A stretch of 64,000 bases of DNA from Bryobacteraceae bacterium (lineage in GTDB: Bacteria; Acidobacteriota; Terriglobia; Bryobacterales; Bryobacteraceae). The notes below the pieces were generated by a model that saw nothing but the letters and a program-made list of their open reading frames with translations, was not told where the DNA came from and did not search any database. Location of the stretch: NCBI GenBank assembly GCA_947458745.1, contig CANGYQ010000004.1:310001-374000 (forward strand). The letters run 5' to 3'. This document shows positions 62,017 through 64,000 of this stretch, piece by piece. A program made the position numbers and the translations under genes. The first letter of the stretch is position 1, and every line of letters starts with the position of its first letter.

Positions 62017-63999
62017 TTAGCTGCCGCTGACCTTCTTTAGGTTGTCATCCGGCACCCGGTCCACCAGCATGCGGAACGGGTCGATGCCGGCTTTTTCAGG
62101 GAGTTCATCGGTGACGAACTTGTACTGCGCCTGGCCGGACTTCATTAGCAGGCGCTGGCGGTAGAGGGTCTTGCCGTACTTCTTGTCCTTTTCCGGCTTG
62201 GCGAAGGCACCAATGTCGATGTAGTCAGCCACCGCCACCTCGACTTCATTGCCCTTGTCGTCGGCTTTGAACTTCTTGGTTTCGACATTGATGGTGACGT
62301 CGAACTTGCCGTCGGGGCGCTTGGCGGCTTTGGCTTCGAGCGTCCGGTTACCGAACAGTGTCATGTCCTCAAACAGATCCTTGATCAGGTAGCGCAGGTT
62401 CTCGGGCGTCTCCTCCCGCAGGGCATCCACCAGCACGTGGGCGGTGGGATACGGCGGCTCAGCGTAGGCGTACTTCTCGATCACCTTACGCAAGGCGCGG
62501 TTGACGGCCTCTTCGCCGATCATCTCCTTCAGGTAGTACATCGCCGCCGAGCCCTTCTGGTAGTGGATATAGCCTTGCTGCGCTTCCACGTTGATCAGCG
62601 GGCGCTCCTTCAACCGCTCCGCGCCACGGGCCCGCAGGTAACGGTCCATTTCGTACTCCATGAACTTCCGCATCATGTCACGGCCGTATTCCTTCTCCAT
62701 CACCATCAGCGCGGAATACTGGGCCAGCGTTTCTGACAGCAGCGTGGCTCCCTGCATGTTGGCGCCGACCACTTGGTGAGCCCACCACTGGTGGCCGATC
62801 TCGTGCGCCACGACGTAGTGGACAAAGTCGATCGAATCCGGCTTATCGAGCTTGGCAATGAAGCCGATCGACTCCGAATAAGGCATGGTGCCCGGGAAGG
62901 CTTGCGCGAAGCTGGCCACTCGGGGGAACTCGAGAATCCGGACCTGCTTGTGATAGTAGGGCCCGAAATTCTTCGTGAAGTAGTCCAGCGAATTGCGGAT
63001 GGACTTGCGCATCTTCTCGATGTTCCAGGGATGCTCCTTATGCCAGTAGACCTCGGCCTTGATGCCATTGATCTCTTCGCGCGCCACCTCATAGCGGGCC
63101 GAAGCGAAGGCGTAGAAGTTCATCGAGTTCTTGTCCAGCTTGTACTCGAAGAACCGCCGGCCGTTCTCCATCCACTCACGCTGCAGGGTACCCGGGGCGA
63201 CGGCGATCTGATCGGGCGAGGTGGACATCACGGTCTCCACGCTCACCCAATCGGAGCTGTTCGAGAGATACGTGTTCATGCAATGCTCCGTGCAGTTGCG
63301 TTCAAGCGCCGGCATCAGGTCCTTTTCCGGCAGGCCCCGCTTTTTGCGGTCATTGCGGTCATCGAGTTCGCGATCGGTCTGGTAGCCGATCTGCGGCGCG
63401 ATGCCGTTGTTGAAGAAGGTGCCGTTCTGCGCGATCTGGACCGCGCGCACACTGTTGGAAATGCCTTTGGGCTCAAAAGCCACGGTAAAGCGCATTTGCC
63501 GGGCCTCACCGGGTTGCATGGGCGGGGACAACTTATAGGTTTGGAACTTGAGTGGCTGATCATCTTTGTCCAACTGCCCGCCGTCAATGGCCACCGTGTA
63601 TTCGAAGTCCGGGTCCAAGTTTAGGTAGACCAGCGAGATGGGCTGCTTGGTCTGGTTGATGATCGTCTGCTGCGCTTTCATCGTCATGCCGCGGGTTTCG
63701 GGGCGCAGATCGATCTGGTATTTGATGGCCGTCACGCGGGGTTGCGGAGCGGAGGCGAGCTTCTTGTAGTTCTTCTCGTACTCGGCCTGCCGATCGAGCA
63801 CGGTATCGGGGCCCACCACCTTGTTCAAGACGAGCGTGTTGTAGCTCAACCAGCCCAGGACCGCCAGAAAGGCCACCGCGATGCCTGACACCACCGTCCG
63901 CGTCGACCCGTGCCACCGCAGGCGTACTTCCTTCAATCGCTTGGCCAAGCTGGTTTCCTTACCGCGCGGCCACAGCAGGATGCTGGCGGCCACCACCAG
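62017..63999 (-). CDS. ABC-2 permease/M1 aminopeptidase fusion, N-terminal part outside window
   Basis: 661 codons of a larger protein. The frame stays open to the window edge, so the apparent start at 63996 (a GTG in a hydrophobic segment) is internal. One TM helix (TVVSGIAVAFLAVLGWLSYN) near residue 33 follows the end of another hydrophobic segment at the start of the fragment. The rest is an M1-type zinc aminopeptidase domain: the zinc site HEIGHQWW with the Glu of LLSETLAQY 19 residues later. In acidobacteria this domain is often fused to an ABC permease (ABC transporter permease/M1 aminopeptidase). The permease half should lie beyond 64000 on the minus strand. Confidence 0.85.
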   Translation of the reverse strand: MVVAASILLWPRGKETSLAKRLKEVRLRWHGSTRTVVSGIAVAFLAVLGWLSYNTLVLNKVVGPDTVLDRQAEYEKNYKKLASAPQPRVTAIKYQIDLRPETRGMTMKAQQTIINQTKQPISLVYLNLDPDFEYTVAIDGGQLDKDDQPLKFQTYKLSPPMQPGEARQMRFTVAFEPKGISNSVRAVQIAQNGTFFNNGIAPQIGYQTDRELDDRNDRKKRGLPEKDLMPALERNCTEHCMNTYLSNSSDWVSVETVMSTSPDQIAVAPGTLQREWMENGRRFFEYKLDKNSMNFYAFASARYEVAREEINGIKAEVYWHKEHPWNIEKMRKSIRNSLDYFTKNFGPYYHKQVRILEFPRVASFAQAFPGTMPYSESIGFIAKLDKPDSIDFVHYVVAHEIGHQWWAHQVVGANMQGATLLSETLAQYSALMVMEKEYGRDMMRKFMEYEMDRYLRARGAERLKERPLINVEAQQGYIHYQKGSAAMYYLKEMIGEEAVNRALRKVIEKYAYAEPPYPTAHVLVDALREETPENLRYLIKDLFEDMTLFGNRTLEAKAAKRPDGKFDVTINVETKKFKADDKGNEVEVAVADYIDIGAFAKPEKDKKYGKTLYRQRLLMKSGQAQYKFVTDELPEKAGIDPFRMLVDRVPDDNLKKVSGS

Positions 64000-64000
64000 C

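Noticed and set aside
1-64000. CRISPR arrays, rRNA, tRNA or prophage genes
   Set aside because: No regularly spaced repeats, no cloverleaf-like sequences with a T-loop, no rRNA-like blocks and no phage or transposase proteins were seen.

Overview
The window is a GC-rich bacterial chromosome segment, densely coded on both strands. It most likely comes from an acidobacterium of the Solibacter/Bryobacter group. Family-level markers support this: a C-terminal domain of the Solibacter type (TIGR03437-like) on a secreted beta-propeller protein, a VWFA-related acidobacterial domain protein, an Oar-like TonB-dependent receptor with an N-terminal carboxypeptidase-regulatory domain, the paired PSD1-type cytochrome (DUF1549/DUF1553) and DUF1501 genes, Uma2 and PEP-CTERM proteins, and an ABC-permease/M1-peptidase fusion. 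I see no rRNA, tRNA, CRISPR array, IS element or phage gene.

Layout. 1-2238 (+): end of an Fsr-like MFS gene, then queC and queE (7-deazaguanine synthesis). 2235-9204 (-): PSD1 cytochrome, DUF1501, Gfo/Idh oxidoreductase, homoserine kinase and a U32-like protein, closely spaced. 9249-21507 (-): a nearly complete Tad (Flp) pilus operon, in transcription order DUF192, TadD-like lipoprotein, Flp pilin, GT-C-like membrane protein, CpaB, CpaC, TadG-like, two TadE/F-like, CpaE/TadZ, CpaF/TadA, TadB, TadC. No prepilin peptidase is present. 21569-30446 (+): secreted propeller protein, rimO, yacG, pgpA, an NHL-type propeller, cinA, a TfoX-like protein and a VWA protein. 30449-38204: S9 peptidase (-), DUF418 membrane protein (+), DUF29 (-), then the gamma-carbonic anhydrase-hisS-aspS operon (+). 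38205-41387 (-): Uma2, PEP-CTERM protein, Tat-exported Gfo/Idh oxidoreductase.

41752-51996: siroheme nitrite/sulfite reductase with a ferredoxin, a Tat-lipoprotein sugar-binding protein directly downstream of a 7-TM hybrid histidine kinase, an Oar-like TonB receptor, and a divergent beta-propeller phytase. This could be a phytate scavenging and sensing neighbourhood. 52060-64000: MFS transporter, DNA polymerase IV, a second PEP-CTERM protein, prmC, an MFS transporter overlapping a putative HExxH zinc protease, a cold-shock protein with a clear terminator, an SDR dehydrogenase, a secreted alpha/beta hydrolase and the C-terminal part of the ABC/M1 fusion.

The most unusual points are an inverted pair of 49-nt structured repeats with a covarying-looking hairpin (55597-55735), a REP-like palindrome read in frame inside a Tad pseudopilin gene (14212-14247), a GT-C-like membrane protein embedded in the Tad operon, the receptor/phytase/kinase/binding-protein neighbourhood, and a dense palindrome cluster upstream of a PEP-CTERM gene (39781-39834). 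All functional calls come from reading translations by eye. No database search was run.
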